DNA from: Verrucomicrobiales bacterium
GTDB lineage: Bacteria > Verrucomicrobiota > Verrucomicrobiia > Verrucomicrobiales > DEV007
Assembly: GCA_028033615.1 (NCBI GenBank)
Contig: JAOFDG010000015.1
Span: 1 to 38,251 of the forward strand
Length of the DNA stretch: 38,251 nucleotides
Direction of reading: 5' to 3'
Below the pieces are notes generated by a model. That model was not told the origin of the DNA. It saw only the letters and a program-made list of their open reading frames with translations, and did no database searches. Positions 1 through 8,001 of this stretch are shown piece by piece; position 1 is the stretch's first letter; every line of letters begins with the position of its first letter. Made by a program: the position numbers and the translations under genes.

Positions 1-134
1 TTTAATTTTATCAAATTAAAGGCCATTTTTAGCCAAAAAAATGAATGGCAATCTTTAGTATTAAAATGGACCAGTGGCAACAGAAATTAGCTTAACTTTT
101 ATTTGTTATTTTATTTATGTGAAATTAATTGTAT

Positions 135-1913
135 CTAACTCCACATCAACGGTATAAGAAAAATAGATATTATCCATAATATTACTGTTAAGGGAACTCC
201 AACCTTAGTGAAATCAGTAAACTTGTATCCACCTGCCCCATAGATGTAAGTATTTGTCTGATAACCTATAGGAGTTGAAAAACTTGCACTTGCTGCAAAC
301 ATTACCGCGACTACTAGGGGTCTTGGATCAATTTCTAGTGTCTGAGCAACGGTAATTGCAACAGGAGTCAAAAGTGCAGCCACTGCATTATTACTTATAA
401 GTTCTGTAAGAACAGCAGTAACTAAATAAATCAGCGCTATCAATACATATTCATTTTTAAGGAATATTGCCGATCCCGTCAAATTATCTGTCAAGAACTG
501 TATCAATTCCACTTTTTGTAAAGCAGCCCCCAATCCTAACATCCCAAATATCATAAAAATAACCTTCCAATCTATTGAATCATAAGCCTCTGAGGGCTCC
601 AAACATCTGCTGAAAAGCGTAAACAATGCAGCTCCAAGCGCTAAAAATATTAATGGAGCAACCTTAAATGAAGCTAGTATCATAAATAAAATTAATGCCC
701 CTACTGCAAATGGGACTTTTGTCCTCCTTAATGGTCGACAATTAGATTGAGAGAGATTGATGAAATCTCGTTCTTGAGACAATGCACTAATTTTTTCTGG
801 AGCCCCCTCAACCAGAATAGTATCCCCAAATGCTAGCTTAACATTTTCAAATTTATCACGTAAATTTACACCCCGCCTATGCAAAGCCAGAATTATAACA
901 TCATAACGTTTTCTTAATTTTAATTCCTCTAGAGATTTTCCAACAAGTGAAGACCCTGGGCCTATAACCCCCTCTATCAATACTGCAGAGTTAGTTTGAA
1001 GTTCCTGAAGGCCATGTCGACTCTCAATGCCAATCTTAATACCTCCACTACCTCCGGCGTCAACAACCCCTTCAATTCTTGACTTAATTAATAACTGATC
1101 TCCCAACTCAAAGGAAACCTCAGAAATAGGAGAGTCTATTTTTTTACCTCTTCGGGAAACTTCAATAACCCTAAATTGTCGAATTTTTGAAAGAGAAGTA
1201 TCAGCCAACTTTTTACCAAGCAATTCAGAACTTTCACTTACAACCGCCGTAGTGAAAAACTCCTTATTTTGATTGGAATCGAAGAGAGTAGAAAGAGTCA
1301 CCCTGTCAGGTAATAACTTTCGACCTATGAACAACATGTAAAAAAATGTAACGATTACAAAAACAGCCCCTAACTTTGTAACCTCAAACATTCCGAATTC
1401 ATTTAGACCTGCGTCCTTTGCTATACCTGAAGCAACTAGGTTGGTAGATGTTCCAATTATCGTACATGTTCCACCAACAATAGCCGCATATGAAAGTGGA
1501 ATCAGAAACCGCGATGCCACCAAATCATGTTTTCTAGCCAACGCCAAAACTATAGGCATAAAAACAACCACTACTGGAGTATTGTTTACAAATGCTGATA
1601 GAACAGCAACGACCAACATTAAGACAAACAAAACTCGAAGCTCACGACTTCCCGCAATTTTTTCAAACCATTCCCCCAAAGCTTCAATTGTTCCAGTTCG
1701 CTCTAAAGCGGCACTAAGTACAAACATGCACGAAATGATTATCGGAGCAGGGTTTGAAAAAACCGCCAATGCAGTCTTTTCATCCAGAACACCTATTCCA
1801 ATAAGTAGAACAAATGCTCCCATAGCCACTAAATCCGGAGAAAACCATTCCTTAACAAAAGCTACAAAAACAAATATTAATAGAATACAGACAAAAATTT
1901 GATTAAAGTCCAT
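135..1913 (-). CDS. SLC13/DASS-family anion permease with RCK_C (TrkA-C) domains
   Basis: Predicted inner-membrane permease of the SLC13 (sodium:sulfate/dicarboxylate) family, 592 aa, a normal length for the subgroup with a regulatory insert. The N-terminal half holds about six membrane segments and the NNTP motif (residues 110-113). A soluble middle part, roughly 210-385, looks like two tandem RCK_C domains. The C-terminal half repeats the transporter fold with an SNNAVAALLTP stretch and a STPIGYQTN stretch typical of the family's second substrate/sodium site. Substrate cannot be read from sequence; sulfate or a dicarboxylate is likely. With two sulfatases in the window, handling of released sulfate is an attractive inference only. 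ATG start at 1913 follows no clear Shine-Dalgarno. It is divergent from cstA across 83 bp. Confidence 0.9.
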   Translation of the reverse strand: MDFNQIFVCILLIFVFVAFVKEWFSPDLVAMGAFVLLIGIGVLDEKTALAVFSNPAPIIISCMFVLSAALERTGTIEALGEWFEKIAGSRELRVLFVLMLVVAVLSAFVNNTPVVVVFMPIVLALARKHDLVASRFLIPLSYAAIVGGTCTIIGTSTNLVASGIAKDAGLNEFGMFEVTKLGAVFVIVTFFYMLFIGRKLLPDRVTLSTLFDSNQNKEFFTTAVVSESSELLGKKLADTSLSKIRQFRVIEVSRRGKKIDSPISEVSFELGDQLLIKSRIEGVVDAGGSGGIKIGIESRHGLQELQTNSAVLIEGVIGPGSSLVGKSLEELKLRKRYDVIILALHRRGVNLRDKFENVKLAFGDTILVEGAPEKISALSQERDFINLSQSNCRPLRRTKVPFAVGALILFMILASFKVAPLIFLALGAALFTLFSRCLEPSEAYDSIDWKVIFMIFGMLGLGAALQKVELIQFLTDNLTGSAIFLKNEYVLIALIYLVTAVLTELISNNAVAALLTPVAITVAQTLEIDPRPLVVAVMFAASASFSTPIGYQTNTYIYGAGGYKFTDFTKVGVPLTVILWIISIFLIPLMWS

Positions 1914-1960
1914 GATCTTAGTCCGTACAATAATAGTAAATATCTGTTAAAAGTTTATGT

Positions 1961-1983
1961 TATAATTCATAAGATATAATTCA
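1961..1983. promoter_or_regulatory. Direct repeat with two TATAAT boxes upstream of cstA
   Basis: TATAATTCA occurs twice, at 1961-1969 and 1975-1983, 14 bp start to start, just before the cstA ATG at 1997. Each copy contains a perfect TATAAT. This could be a pair of -10 elements or a tandem regulator site. No convincing -35 is visible, and the DNA is very A+T-rich, so chance occurrence is possible. Confidence 0.25.
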
Positions 1984-1996
1984 CAACCAATTTCGC

Positions 1997-3859
1997 ATGG
2001 TCACTTTACTGATTGCCTTAGGCTCTTTCATATTATATCTCGTAGCTTATCACACATACGGGAAGTTCCTTGGTCAAAAAATATTTCGTTTAGATTCCAA
2101 CGCTAAAGTACCCAGCACTGAACTTAAAGATGGCATAGACTACGTTCCAACAAAAAGGAATATCATTTTTGGACATCATTTTACGTCAATAGCTGGCACA
2201 GGGCCTATAGTTGGCCCAGCTCTAGCTGTTGTATGGGGGTGGCTGCCTGCACTTCTCTGGGTCATCTTTGGATCTATTTTAATTGGAGCAGTACATGACT
2301 TTGGCTCTCTAGTCATATCTATGCGTAACCGCGGACAGACTGTAGGCGATGTTGCTGGAAGAGTACTAGCCCCAAGAGCTCGACTGCTTTTTCTCTCAAT
2401 TTTATTTATGGCTTTAACAATAGTCTTAGCAATTTTTGGGCTCGTCATTGCCTCAGTTTTTAGAATGTACCCTTCAGCAATTTTTCCATGTATCATTCAA
2501 ATTCCCATTGCAATAACTATAGGAATTCTAATTCACAAAAAAGGAACGAATATTTTAATCCCATGTATTCTTGCTCTTCTTGCAATGTATCTAAGTGTTT
2601 ATTTTGGAAATTCAGGTATTTTGGACAAGTTCAATTCCACCCTATCTGAATGGAGCACAATAACTTGGGTAATCGTTTTACTTATATATTGTTACATTGC
2701 ATCCGTTCTACCTGTATGGACTTTACTACAGCCTAGAGATTTCATTAATAGTCTGCAGCTATTAAGCTCAATAGGCCTAGTACTTTTGGGGTTAATAGTT
2801 GCAGGTATTTGGGGAGTGAATTGTAATGACTCAGACTTGAGAACCAATCTCGAAATCATAGCACCTATTGCAAGGATCGGAGAAAACTCACCTGAAGGAG
2901 CTCCTTGGATATTCCCATTTCTTTTTATTACTATAGCTTGTGGAGCAATAAGTGGATTTCATTGCCTTGTCTCCAGTGGCACAACTTCAAAACAAATAAG
3001 TTCTGAAAAAGATGCTCAATTTATAGGATTTGGATCAATGCTTACTGAGGGGTTCCTTGCTGTTTTAGTCATTCTTGCATGCGTTGCTGGTTTAGGGTTA
3101 GGAACTAATTTCAACGGGGAGTTCTTCAAAGGAGAAGCAGCCTACAATGCTCGTTATGAGAGTTGGGGTGGAGCTGCGGGATTATCATCCAAAATCGGTG
3201 CTTTTGTTGATGGGGCTGCAAACTTCTTAAAAGCCTTAAGTATATCTGAGGCCTTCGCAGTTTCATTGATGGGTGTTTTTGTGGCTTCATTTGCAGCCAC
3301 AACACTTGATACTGCATGCCGTTTACAAAGATATGTCATTCAAGAATTAGCATCTACAATAAGAACAAAAAAAGATATTTTAATACCATTCAAGGATAAA
3401 CATAGTGCGACCATTCTTGCTATAACTCTTGCCTTTTTTGTTGCAGCGAGCCCTACTGCTGGAGCGGACTGGTCATGGCAAAATGCCGGGAAAGGTGGAT
3501 TGAATTTATGGCCTCTCTTTGGAGCAACGAATCAACTTCTTGGTGGGCTAGCTTTCTTAGTAATTCTATTTTGGATGAGACGACGAAATATTTCTTTATG
3601 GTTCGTGTCGATTCCAGCAATATTTATGCTCCTGTTACCGGCGCTAGCAATGAGCATTGAGCTATTTAAAGAAAACGGATGGATTGATAAGAAAAATTAT
3701 TTACTAGCAACTTTTGGATTCTCAACGCTATTACTCGAATTTTGGATGATAATAGAAGCGCTGTTAGCTTGGCCAAAGGTTAAGGGGCTTCTTGAAAACC
3801 CTCTGCCTGAAATTAATCCACCGGGTAGATCTGGCAAAGAGGGAGGCCGAAGCTGTTAG
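1997..3859 (+). CDS. cstA: Carbon starvation protein CstA family transporter
   Basis: Multi-spanning inner-membrane protein of the CstA family, 620 aa (E. coli CstA is about 700). The diagnostic N-terminal region is present: HHFTSIAGTGPIVGPA around residues 55-70, followed by a HDFG motif. The C-terminal LWPLFGATNQLLGG stretch is also typical. Family members import peptides or pyruvate during carbon limitation; which substrate applies here cannot be told. The short partner CstB/YjiX is not next door. The gene lies between a divergent SLC13 permease and a convergent sulfatase, and its last 4 bases overlap the sulfatase's end on the other strand. No regulator gene or CRP-like site is evident. 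Confidence 0.93.
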   Translation: MVTLLIALGSFILYLVAYHTYGKFLGQKIFRLDSNAKVPSTELKDGIDYVPTKRNIIFGHHFTSIAGTGPIVGPALAVVWGWLPALLWVIFGSILIGAVHDFGSLVISMRNRGQTVGDVAGRVLAPRARLLFLSILFMALTIVLAIFGLVIASVFRMYPSAIFPCIIQIPIAITIGILIHKKGTNILIPCILALLAMYLSVYFGNSGILDKFNSTLSEWSTITWVIVLLIYCYIASVLPVWTLLQPRDFINSLQLLSSIGLVLLGLIVAGIWGVNCNDSDLRTNLEIIAPIARIGENSPEGAPWIFPFLFITIACGAISGFHCLVSSGTTSKQISSEKDAQFIGFGSMLTEGFLAVLVILACVAGLGLGTNFNGEFFKGEAAYNARYESWGGAAGLSSKIGAFVDGAANFLKALSISEAFAVSLMGVFVASFAATTLDTACRLQRYVIQELASTIRTKKDILIPFKDKHSATILAITLAFFVAASPTAGADWSWQNAGKGGLNLWPLFGATNQLLGGLAFLVILFWMRRRNISLWFVSIPAIFMLLLPALAMSIELFKENGWIDKKNYLLATFGFSTLLLEFWMIIEALLAWPKVKGLLENPLPEINPPGRSGKEGGRSC

Positions 3860-5286
3860 CCTCTTTGTTTACTGATATAGCTTGGATTTAACTTCGGTAC
3901 TTTTGCTTTCGTTTCTTCAAGCCACCTGACCAGTTTCTTATCAAGTTCAACTACCTTATTAGGCATTTTTCCAGAAATGTCATTAGACTCTGAAAGATCA
4001 TTATTAAGATCAAACAATTCAAATGTCTTCCGATCGTACCTTTTTATTAGCTTCCATTTTCCATTCCTTATAATTGAATAGGGAACTACCTTTCCACGGT
4101 AGTGAGGAAAATGCCAAAACAACGATTCTCTTACAAATGTATTCTTACCTAGCACTAAAGGCATGAGGTCAAGCCCATCTATCAATTGTTGGTTTTCATA
4201 ATCCACTCCCGCCGCAGAACAAATCGTTGGGAAAATATCTATACTAGCGACTGGAGTGTTTAGAACTTTACCTTTAGAAATAACTTCAGGCCAAGTTATT
4301 ATAAATGGCACTCTAACCCCACCCTCATATGGATACCCTTTGCCTGATCTAAGTGGAAAATTATTAGTCACGCCCAACAAGCCTCCATTATCCGATGTGA
4401 AAATAATAACCGTCCTGTTTATAATTTTTTTTTCTTTAAGCAACTCAACTATTCTTCCAACAGCTTGATCAACACTTTCAACCATTGTCGCATATGCTGC
4501 ATTCCTTTGCTTTGTATTAACTGATTTTATCTTTTTTTTGTATTTTTCAAGTAAACTTGGCTTTGCCTGTATTGGTGTATGCACAGCATAGTTAGCAAAG
4601 TTAAGAAAAAATGGTTTTTTACTATTCCTTTTAATGAAACTCAAAGCCTCATCGCACTCACGATCAGTTAAGTACTGACCGTTTTTTTTCCCAGGCAAAC
4701 CATAAATTCCATTAAGTCTCTTATTGGTAAATGGGTCATAATAACTAGGAGGCTGCCCATAGTCACAACCTCCATAGTTTTCATCAAACCCTTGCTTTTC
4801 TGGATACCAATTATCAGCTCCCAGATGCCATTTACCTATGTGACATGTCTCATACTTTTTTTCTTTCAACTTCTCAGCGATGGTTATTTCATCAAGCTCC
4901 ATCCATAAAGCATTTTCAGGACATAACACTTTTTTATTACTAGAGCCAACCCATCCACTGGGATTCTTTTTGTTAGATGGAATCTTTCCTCCTTGAAACC
5001 TTGCTCTAATCCAATCAGTAACTCCTAGCCTTGCAGGATATCTACCAGTCATTATAGCAGCTCTAGTAGGTGAGCAAACTGCACAAACAGCATATGCATT
5101 TGTAAAACGAACACCACCACTAGCCAACTTGTCAATATTTGGAGTTTCGTAGATTTCGCTACCGTAACAGCCAAGATCTTTCCACCCAAGATCATCGACA
5201 TTAATTAATATAAAATTGGGTTGCTCTGAGGCAATTACATACCTAATTAGAGTCAAAAAAGCGAAAACTTTAATAAAAGATGACAT
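3856..5286 (-). CDS. Secreted arylsulfatase-type sulfatase (family S1)
   Basis: Formylglycine-dependent type I sulfatase, 476 aa, preceded by a signal peptide (residues 1-20). It would hydrolyse sulfate esters outside the cytoplasm, probably on sulfated polysaccharides. The activation motif CSPTR is at residues 71-75, so C71 is the predicted formylglycine. The metal ligands DD follow near residue 31, with HIGKWHLG in the middle and TSDNGG later, so the active site looks complete. No sulfatase-maturing enzyme is in the window, so activation must depend on a gene elsewhere. The 3' end overlaps that of cstA by 4 bp. The gene is divergent (111 bp) from an Nramp-fold transporter, possibly regulated together. 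The exact sulfated substrate is not readable. Confidence 0.93.
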   Translation of the reverse strand: MSSFIKVFAFLTLIRYVIASEQPNFILINVDDLGWKDLGCYGSEIYETPNIDKLASGGVRFTNAYAVCAVCSPTRAAIMTGRYPARLGVTDWIRARFQGGKIPSNKKNPSGWVGSSNKKVLCPENALWMELDEITIAEKLKEKKYETCHIGKWHLGADNWYPEKQGFDENYGGCDYGQPPSYYDPFTNKRLNGIYGLPGKKNGQYLTDRECDEALSFIKRNSKKPFFLNFANYAVHTPIQAKPSLLEKYKKKIKSVNTKQRNAAYATMVESVDQAVGRIVELLKEKKIINRTVIIFTSDNGGLLGVTNNFPLRSGKGYPYEGGVRVPFIITWPEVISKGKVLNTPVASIDIFPTICSAAGVDYENQQLIDGLDLMPLVLGKNTFVRESLFWHFPHYRGKVVPYSIIRNGKWKLIKRYDRKTFELFDLNNDLSESNDISGKMPNKVVELDKKLVRWLEETKAKVPKLNPSYISKQRG

Positions 5287-5397
5287 ATTTGTAGAGCATG
5301 CCTCTTCTGGTAATTTGAGTCAATTACTACAATCCAGCTTGTCATATGCCTCTAGATCTCATTATCTTTAAATTCTTAAATTAACTCACACTTATAA

Positions 5398-7074
5398 ATG
5401 ACCGAAAAAGAAGATACTCTAACAAAAGAAAAAGAACTACTTAGCTCTGTCGAAAATAAAGGAACCGGTGCAAAACTAAAGGCATACACTAAACTTTGTG
5501 GTCCAGGGTGGTTGCAAAGCGCTATAACTTTGGGAGGAGGTTCATTGATAGGTGCTCTATCATTAGGAGCAATTGGAGGAACAAAATTCATGTGGGTTCA
5601 GCCTCTAGCAATGGTTCTTGGTATCATAATGCTTAGTGCTATAGCGTATGTTACTCTCTCCACAGGCCAAAGACCTTTTAAGGCAATAAACAACCATGTT
5701 TCACCTGTCCTGGGCTGGGGTTGGCTAGGTGCAACTATGCTAGCAAATATTGTATGGTGCCTACCACAATTTAATCTAGCCTATGGTGCGATTGCCCAGA
5801 ATCTCGTTCCAGATCTACCAGATGCCGGAAAAGAGGGAAGCATGATCCCAATACTTATTGTCTCATTCTGTGTTTTAACCATCGCAACCTTCGTTGTCTT
5901 CTCATATGGCAAGGGCAGTAAGGGAGTTCTTTTATTTGAGAAAACACTAAAAGTCTTCGTTGGCCTCATCGTGCTCTCATTTATAGGAGTCATCATAAAG
6001 ATGTCTTTATCAGAGGATTCTCTTCTCGATTGGGGAGCAGTTCTCGCTGGTCTCATACCAGATTTCGGAGCCCTTTTTAAACCTTCAGAAAGCTTTCAAG
6101 CTGTCATCAATCAACTAGATCAAGAAAAAGCGACAGAATGGACAAATAAGATCGTTAGTAAACAGAGAGATTCAATCATCACTGCATTTGGCACGGCTGT
6201 CGGCATTAATATGACTTTTCTTCTACCTTATTCGATGCTTAGAAGAAAGTGGGGCAAAGAACATAGAGGACTAGCAATTTTTGACCTCTCAACTGGACTG
6301 TTTATTCCTTTTGTTATTGCAACAGGTTGCCTAGTCATTGCGACAGCAACACAATTTCATGCAAATCCTGATAACTATGTCTTCAGTAAGAGCTCTTCAA
6401 TCGTAGAAACTGCGAAGGGACAATTAGGTGAAAAAGCATTTAACGAATTAGGAAACGATAAAAAGAGCAAACTAAAGTCCATCTACATTGCAATGCCAAA
6501 AGAAAAGCGCGCTAATGCAGAATTGGAATTAATGACTGCAAGACCGAGCCAACTTGAATTGGCTAGTTCTTTAGAACCTTTAACCGGAAAAATTATCTCT
6601 CAATGGGTTTTTGGATTTGGTGTGCTTGCCATGGCTGTTTCAACAGTTGTCATCTTAATGTTAATTAATGGCTTTGCTATATGTGAGGCATTTGATCGGC
6701 CTGATGATGAAAAACTTCGAAGAATAGGATGCCTAATTGCAGGATGCATTGGCTTTTTTGGACCCATCGTATGGGGTAAGCTAAGTGCGTATCTTGTTAT
6801 TCCAACCTCTGTATTTGGATTCACACTTCTTCCTATTGCTTACATAACATTCCTGCTATTAATGAATTCGAAAAGCCTTCTTGGAGACAAAAAGCCAACA
6901 GGTAGTGCTAAATTAATATGGAATATTCTTATGGTTATAGCCACCCTAGTTGCCACTCTTGGAGCGAGCTGGGCGTCCTATGGAAAGATTGGATGGACAG
7001 GCCCAGGGCTAATCTTAGCGTTTGGAATTTTAGCTCTTATTTTTAGATCGAAGTCAACAAAGGCTACCGAGTAA
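5398..7074 (+). CDS. Nramp-fold transporter lacking the canonical metal site
   Basis: Polytopic membrane protein of 558 aa recognisable as Nramp (SLC11) related. The TM1 region GPGWLQSAITLGGGSLIG (35-52) aligns with the classical GPGFLVAVGYMDPGN segment. The metal-binding DPGN is replaced by GGGS (46-49). In the TM6 region (about 260-280) the usual MPH motif is LLP followed by YS. The Asp, Asn and Met side chains that bind manganese or iron in known Nramps are therefore absent. An insert of about 80 mostly polar residues (roughly 320-400) sits between later helices. Automatic annotation would say divalent metal transporter; the substrate is more likely different. It lies between a sulfatase and a DUF6807 gene, with a gap of only 2 bp to the latter. 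The ATG start gives a cytoplasmic tail of about 30 charged residues. Confidence 0.8.
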   Translation: MTEKEDTLTKEKELLSSVENKGTGAKLKAYTKLCGPGWLQSAITLGGGSLIGALSLGAIGGTKFMWVQPLAMVLGIIMLSAIAYVTLSTGQRPFKAINNHVSPVLGWGWLGATMLANIVWCLPQFNLAYGAIAQNLVPDLPDAGKEGSMIPILIVSFCVLTIATFVVFSYGKGSKGVLLFEKTLKVFVGLIVLSFIGVIIKMSLSEDSLLDWGAVLAGLIPDFGALFKPSESFQAVINQLDQEKATEWTNKIVSKQRDSIITAFGTAVGINMTFLLPYSMLRRKWGKEHRGLAIFDLSTGLFIPFVIATGCLVIATATQFHANPDNYVFSKSSSIVETAKGQLGEKAFNELGNDKKSKLKSIYIAMPKEKRANAELELMTARPSQLELASSLEPLTGKIISQWVFGFGVLAMAVSTVVILMLINGFAICEAFDRPDDEKLRRIGCLIAGCIGFFGPIVWGKLSAYLVIPTSVFGFTLLPIAYITFLLLMNSKSLLGDKKPTGSAKLIWNILMVIATLVATLGASWASYGKIGWTGPGLILAFGILALIFRSKSTKATE

Positions 7075-7076
7075 AT

Positions 7077-7985
7077 TTATTTAGCAAAATTTTTATATTG
7101 AGCGTTAAAAAATTCACGCTCTGCAAGGTTACCTTTACCAATAAGAAATTTATACCGAAGATTTATAGAATTATCTTTTGCTATTTTATCAACAAAATAA
7201 GCGCCGAACCTTCCGTAATCCCTATAGGCCGAATATACGTTTCCCTTAGGAATAGAAGGATGACTCATGTGTTGCACAAAATACGTTTCATCACCAATTG
7301 TAAAACTCTCAGCAACCCAAGGAATATCTTTGTCTTTTTTGGGATTTATACCCTCTTTATGAAACAAGTATTTGGCTGACTTATTTTTTGAGACTTCATT
7401 ACTCGGCCTAAACTGGCAACCTGCATGCTCTGGGTCTCCATTTAATTCGACCTCTGCATGAGGAGCTTTGAGGGTAGTTTTCAAGTCAACTTCCAAAAAG
7501 AGTCCTTTGTCTGATAAATTCCGAAAAACCTGAGTGCGTTCTTCCTCAATAAAAACTATTCCTTCAGAAGATATCCACTGAATGAGTATTGTTAAGCTTG
7601 CACTCTTTTCGTCTACTTTTGAGTCGATTATTTTTTTATATACCTGAACACACCCTTTCATGTGCCAAGAATCCACGCTCTTTCCTGAAAATCTGGTTTT
7701 CGACCATCCTAGGAATATTCCCCGATGATGAGTAAACGCACCTCCAGCACCTTTGGTGATTGGAGCCTTACCGTGTTTATCAAAAATATGTGTATATACT
7801 TTATAAGTTTCATGCTTCGACTCTGGAGTCGATTCGTCGTAAGCGGTCATTACCCTTGCAACGGTTTTACCATCATGTGTGATATCAATATGTTTTTTAC
7901 CTTCCTCCTTAATTTGAAACGCACCTTGGGCAATATTTAAAAGAGATAAAATCGAGGATATAACAAAAAGGTTTTTTAGATTCAT
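7077..7985 (-). CDS. DUF6807 (PmoA-like name) secreted protein
   Basis: Protein of 302 aa with a signal peptide (about residues 1-22, ending near AQG) and the fold signature of DUF6807. Family members in PVC bacteria are often labelled PmoA; they are unrelated to particulate methane monooxygenase. Typical elements are GGAFTHHRGIFLGW near residues 80-95, HAGCQFRP in the middle and YRDYGRFGAYF near the end. The paired histidines could bind a ligand or metal, but no reaction is established. The gene is the last of the six-gene minus-strand run, 16 bp after the WD40-heme gene, and its end is 2 bp from the end of the opposing transporter. A role in extracytoplasmic sugar processing is a guess from family context. 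Confidence 0.82.
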   Translation of the reverse strand: MNLKNLFVISSILSLLNIAQGAFQIKEEGKKHIDITHDGKTVARVMTAYDESTPESKHETYKVYTHIFDKHGKAPITKGAGGAFTHHRGIFLGWSKTRFSGKSVDSWHMKGCVQVYKKIIDSKVDEKSASLTILIQWISSEGIVFIEEERTQVFRNLSDKGLFLEVDLKTTLKAPHAEVELNGDPEHAGCQFRPSNEVSKNKSAKYLFHKEGINPKKDKDIPWVAESFTIGDETYFVQHMSHPSIPKGNVYSAYRDYGRFGAYFVDKIAKDNSINLRYKFLIGKGNLAEREFFNAQYKNFAK

Positions 7986-8001
7986 GATTATTTAATAGGT
8001 T

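Noticed and set aside
22-49. Inverted repeat GCCATT/AATGGC at the left edge
   Set aside because: Six-base arms with a 16-base A-rich loop are too weak to call a terminator for the SLC13 gene.
1441-1902. 153-codon open frame on the plus strand
   Set aside because: Antisense to the start of the SLC13 permease; Thr/Asn-rich, no start context and no family resemblance.
7077-7985. Methane monooxygenase subunit (PmoA) by name
   Set aside because: The DUF6807 family carries this label in some annotations, but the sequence is a secreted soluble protein without the membrane segments of particulate methane monooxygenase.
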